18,717 nucleotides of DNA from Draconibacterium sp. (lineage in GTDB: Bacteria > Bacteroidota > Bacteroidia > Bacteroidales > Prolixibacteraceae), in assembly GCA_015493625.1 (NCBI GenBank), contig WGCT01000282.1, positions 1 through 18,717 of the forward strand, written 5' to 3'. The notes under the pieces are model-generated. The model was not told where the DNA came from. It saw only the letters and a list, made by a program, of their open reading frames with translations, and did no database searches. Shown here one piece after another: positions 15,840 to 18,717 of this stretch (its first letter is position 1; the number at the start of each line of letters is the position of its first letter). A program made the position numbers and the translations under genes.

Positions 15840-16939
15840 GTTTAAAAAGAGTAATATTAAGTGGCGGCGGAACCGGAGGACATATTTTCCCGGCTCTGTC
15901 GATAGCAAACGAAATTCATAAGCGAAATCCCGAATGCAAGATTTTGTTTGTGGGTGCATTGGGGCGAATGGAGATGGAGAAGATTCCTGCTGCCGGATAT
16001 AAAATAATCGGGTTGCCTGTAATGGGTTTTCCTCGTAAACCGAGCACCAAAATTTTTAAATTCGTTATCAATCTTATAAAAAGTGCGCGGCTGGCACGAA
16101 ATATTGTAAAAGAGTTTAATCCGCAAATTGCAATTGGTGTGGGCGGGTACGCAAGTGGCCCGCTTTTACGGGCAGCGGCAAAAAATGGTGTGCCCACTTT
16201 AATTCAGGAGCAAAACTCGTATGCCGGCATTACCAATAAAATGCTCAGCAAAAAGGTAAAAACAATTTGCGTAGCATACGATAAAATGGAGCGGTTTTTC
16301 CCAAAAGAGAAAATTATTCTTACAGGAAATCCGGTACGCGAAAATTTAATTCAAAAACTAGAAAGTAAAAAAGAGGCTGCCGATTATTTCAATGTAAACG
16401 AAACCGACAAGGTAATTTTAATTATAGGAGGAAGCTTGGGTGCACGCTCCATTAATAATGCGGTGCTGAAAAATAGTGAGAAAATTGCTCAATCTGATGT
16501 GAAAGTTATTTGGCAAACCGGTGCCTACTATTTCGAGAATATTAAAAATGAATTAAAAGAGAACCAACCCGGGAATTTGCAAATTCATAAATTTATTACA
16601 AGAATGGATTTGGCATATTCCATTGCACAACTGGTAGTTTCGCGAGCCGGAGCAGGAACAATCTCGGAATTGTGTTTGGTGGGAAAACCAACAATTTTGG
16701 TTCCGTCGCCAAATGTTTCGGAAGACCACCAAACAAAAAACGCAATGGCACTGGTTGAAAAAAATGCTACCATTTTAATTCGCGATAACGAGATGCAGGA
16801 GAAACTGTTTGACATGGCATTCGAGGTAATTGGCAACAACGAACGGAGTAAAACACTGGCCGAGAATATAAAAACATTGGCCAAACCCAACGCAACAAAA
16901 ACAATTGTTAACGAGGTTGAAAAACTGGTAAAAAAATGA
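15836..16939 (+). CDS. murG: Lipid I GlcNAc transferase
   Basis: The 367-residue GT-B glycosyltransferase (family GT28) adds GlcNAc from UDP-GlcNAc to lipid I, giving lipid II at the inner face of the membrane. It has the glycine-rich GGGTGGH (10-16), GVGGYASGP (101-109), QEQNSYAG (124-131), GNPVRENL (164-171), GGSLGA (198-203) and the UDP-GlcNAc-binding region SRAGAGTISE (269-278), followed by PSPNVSEDHQ (290-299). Length is typical. It is translationally coupled to ftsW and murC by ATGA overlaps. Confidence 0.95.
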   Translation: MSLKRVILSGGGTGGHIFPALSIANEIHKRNPECKILFVGALGRMEMEKIPAAGYKIIGLPVMGFPRKPSTKIFKFVINLIKSARLARNIVKEFNPQIAIGVGGYASGPLLRAAAKNGVPTLIQEQNSYAGITNKMLSKKVKTICVAYDKMERFFPKEKIILTGNPVRENLIQKLESKKEAADYFNVNETDKVILIIGGSLGARSINNAVLKNSEKIAQSDVKVIWQTGAYYFENIKNELKENQPGNLQIHKFITRMDLAYSIAQLVVSRAGAGTISELCLVGKPTILVPSPNVSEDHQTKNAMALVEKNATILIRDNEMQEKLFDMAFEVIGNNERSKTLAENIKTLAKPNATKTIVNEVEKLVKK

Positions 16940-18324
16940 AGAATCTTCAAAATATCGAGAATGTTTATTTCCTTGGAATTGGAGGAATAGGGATGAGCGC
17001 ACTCGCCCGTTATTTTAAATTTAACGGACTGAATGTGGCCGGTTACGACCGCACTCCGTCGCCATTAACTGAAAAGTTACAGGCCGAAGGAATCGATGTT
17101 CATTTCGACGATGATATCAGAAATATTCCCACAACCTGGAACCCCGAAAAAACAATTGCCGTTTATACCCCGGCTTTACCCGATAACCACAACGAGTTGT
17201 CGTGGTTTAAAGCACAACCAATTGGGTTGTTTAAACGGGCAAAAATATTGGGATTAATAAGCAACGAAAAAAGTGGAATTGCCATTGCCGGAACACACGG
17301 AAAAACATCGGTAAGTACAATGGTTGCCAACACACTTAATAAAACCAAACACGGGTGCGGAGCATTTTTAGGCGGAATTTCTAAAAACTTTGGTAGCAAT
17401 TTGCTGTTGCCAAAAAGCGAGTCGCCGTGGATTGTAGTTGAGGCCGACGAATTCGACCGCTCCTTTCATCAACTGTTTCCGCAACTTGCATTAATAACAA
17501 GTGTCGATGCCGACCACCTCGATATTTATGGCAACAAAGAGGCAATTGTTGAGTCGTTTCAAAAATTTATTTCACAAATAAAACCGGAGGGAAAACTGGT
17601 TCTGAAAAAAGGTGTGGATATTGATGCGGCGGCACACACTTCTGCCCAAATTTATAGCTATTCAATTAACGAAGATGCCGATTTTTGCACGGTAAATTTG
17701 CATCTCAATACCGGGGGTGGTTTTTATGAGTTCGACTTTAAAACGCCCGATGGAACAATTGCCGGTTGTAAAACCAATTACCCGGGGCTTATAAATGTCG
17801 AAAACGCTGTGGGGGCTGCAGCATTGGCATTTTTAGCCGGTGTTTCGGCAAACCAAATAAAAGCCGGAATGGAAGATTACAGCGGTGTGGCACGCCGTTT
17901 CGATGTACAGCTGAAAAACGAAAAAACCATCTATATCGACGATTATGCACACCACCCCGAGGAGTTGAAAGCAGTAATCTCGTCGGTAAAAGCGCTCTAT
18001 AAAAACCGGAAAGTGACGGGCATTTTTCAACCCCATCTCTACTCGCGTACAAAAGATTTTGCCTCCGCATTTGCCGCAAGTCTCGATTTGCTCGACAACG
18101 CCGTTTTAATTCCACTCTATCCGGCACGCGAAGAGCCGATGGAGGGAGTCTCGTCTGAACTGATATTTAATAAAATGAAACTCCAAAATAAGTTTTTATT
18201 GAGTAAAGAACAGACTTTGCAAATGTTGCGCGAGACCCCACAAGACGTAGTGCTTACAATGGGTGCAGGCGATATAGACCGGATGGTAAAAGATATTGTT
18301 GAAATTTTAAAACAGAAAAATTAA
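16936..18324 (+). CDS. murC: UDP-N-acetylmuramate:L-alanine ligase
   Basis: The 462-residue Mur ligase attaches the first L-alanine to UDP-MurNAc. It shows the N-terminal nucleotide-sugar motif LGIGGIGMSALA (13-24), the P-loop GTHGKTS (119-125), EADEFDRSF (169-177), DADHLDIYG (191-199), DDYAHHPEEL (335-344) and FQPHLYSRT (364-372). The HHPEE form is characteristic of MurC. It overlaps murG by 4 bp and shares one base with ftsQ (TAATG). Confidence 0.95.
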   Translation: MKNLQNIENVYFLGIGGIGMSALARYFKFNGLNVAGYDRTPSPLTEKLQAEGIDVHFDDDIRNIPTTWNPEKTIAVYTPALPDNHNELSWFKAQPIGLFKRAKILGLISNEKSGIAIAGTHGKTSVSTMVANTLNKTKHGCGAFLGGISKNFGSNLLLPKSESPWIVVEADEFDRSFHQLFPQLALITSVDADHLDIYGNKEAIVESFQKFISQIKPEGKLVLKKGVDIDAAAHTSAQIYSYSINEDADFCTVNLHLNTGGGFYEFDFKTPDGTIAGCKTNYPGLINVENAVGAAALAFLAGVSANQIKAGMEDYSGVARRFDVQLKNEKTIYIDDYAHHPEELKAVISSVKALYKNRKVTGIFQPHLYSRTKDFASAFAASLDLLDNAVLIPLYPAREEPMEGVSSELIFNKMKLQNKFLLSKEQTLQMLRETPQDVVLTMGAGDIDRMVKDIVEILKQKN

Positions 18325-18717
18325 TGTTTCGGAAACTACTGAAAATAGCAGGAAGTTTAGCACTAATACTTTTTATTATTGTTACGCTTGCTTTTACTGC
18401 TCACGAAAGCAGAAATGTGGTGTGTCGCGACATTGAAATCGATTTCGATGCCAACGATGTTATTCGAGTCGATAAAGATGAGTTGATTCGAATTGTAAAA
18501 AATAGCGATAAATCGCTGTTAGGGAAAAAACTAAATAAAATTAATGCCGAAAAAATTGAAACTGATGTAGAAAAACATCCGGCAATATTTAATGCCGAGG
18601 TTTACAAAGTGATGGTAAAAGACAGCACACTTTATAAAGGGGTTTTAACCGTTCGGGTAAAACATCGTGTGCCGGTTGTTCGGGTAATGTCCGACAACGG
18701 AAGTTACTATTTAGACG
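18324..18717 (+). CDS. ftsQ: FtsQ/DivIB division protein (5' part, truncated by window edge)
   Basis: The frame opens at ATG 18324, overlapping the murC stop by one base, and stays open to the end of the window (131 codons, no stop). The product has a short basic N-terminus, a transmembrane anchor at about 8-24 and a periplasmic region. That region contains a POTRA-like stretch (DKDELIRIVKNSDKSLLGKK and onward) and VRVKHRVPVVRVMSDNGSYY, the end of the POTRA/start of the beta domain expected of FtsQ. FtsQ recruits FtsL and FtsB to the divisome. Position after murC is typical; ftsA and ftsZ would be expected just outside. Confidence 0.88.
   Translation, partial: MFRKLLKIAGSLALILFIIVTLAFTAHESRNVVCRDIEIDFDANDVIRVDKDELIRIVKNSDKSLLGKKLNKINAEKIETDVEKHPAIFNAEVYKVMVKDSTLYKGVLTVRVKHRVPVVRVMSDNGSYYLD

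Overview
The window looks like a chromosomal housekeeping segment of a member of the Bacteroidota, probably Bacteroidales/Marinilabiliales-like. Four things point there: a division and cell wall (dcw) cluster with no murF; an FtsI with a C-terminal PASTA domain; a long MraY; and an AT-rich 5' region carrying a Bacteroidota-type promoter (TTG, then TAnnTTTG) with few Shine-Dalgarno sites. The placement is inferred from gene content and order, without any database search.

Layout. Positions 1-3391 (+) hold yebC, then a promoter, a secreted SPOR-domain protein and a 632-residue PurF-like amidophosphoribosyltransferase. A bidirectional terminator (about 3394-3430) separates this from a minus-strand pair (5440 to 3448). 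That pair is a PlsC-like O-acyltransferase and a GNAT/OlsB-like N-acyltransferase, the combination that makes glycine or ornithine aminolipids (GlsA/GlsB) in Bacteroidota. Positions 5441-6658 contain no convincing gene. This stretch has a mosaic of direct repeats and REP-like palindromes (5607-6291), followed by the control region of mraZ with five GTGGAA-like units spaced exactly 10 bp apart.

From 6659 to the right edge (+) runs the dcw operon: mraZ, rsmH, ftsL-like, ftsI, murE, mraY, murD, ftsW, murG, murC and the 5' part of ftsQ. Most junctions overlap (ATGA or TAATG) or are 1-11 bp apart; the exception is a 78-bp gap before ftsW that carries the clearest Shine-Dalgarno sequence of the window. 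The products make the lipid-linked peptidoglycan precursor (MurC, MurD, MurE, MraY, MurG) and build the septal synthase complex (FtsW, FtsI, FtsL, FtsQ). MraZ probably autoregulates the operon and RsmH methylates 16S rRNA. The MurE motif DNPR predicts meso-diaminopimelate peptidoglycan.

I do not see a clearly undescribed gene system. The most interesting non-coding signals are the phased array upstream of mraZ and the modular repeat island. The most interesting coding signal is the aminolipid acyltransferase pair, whose O-acyltransferase has a non-canonical HX5D motif.
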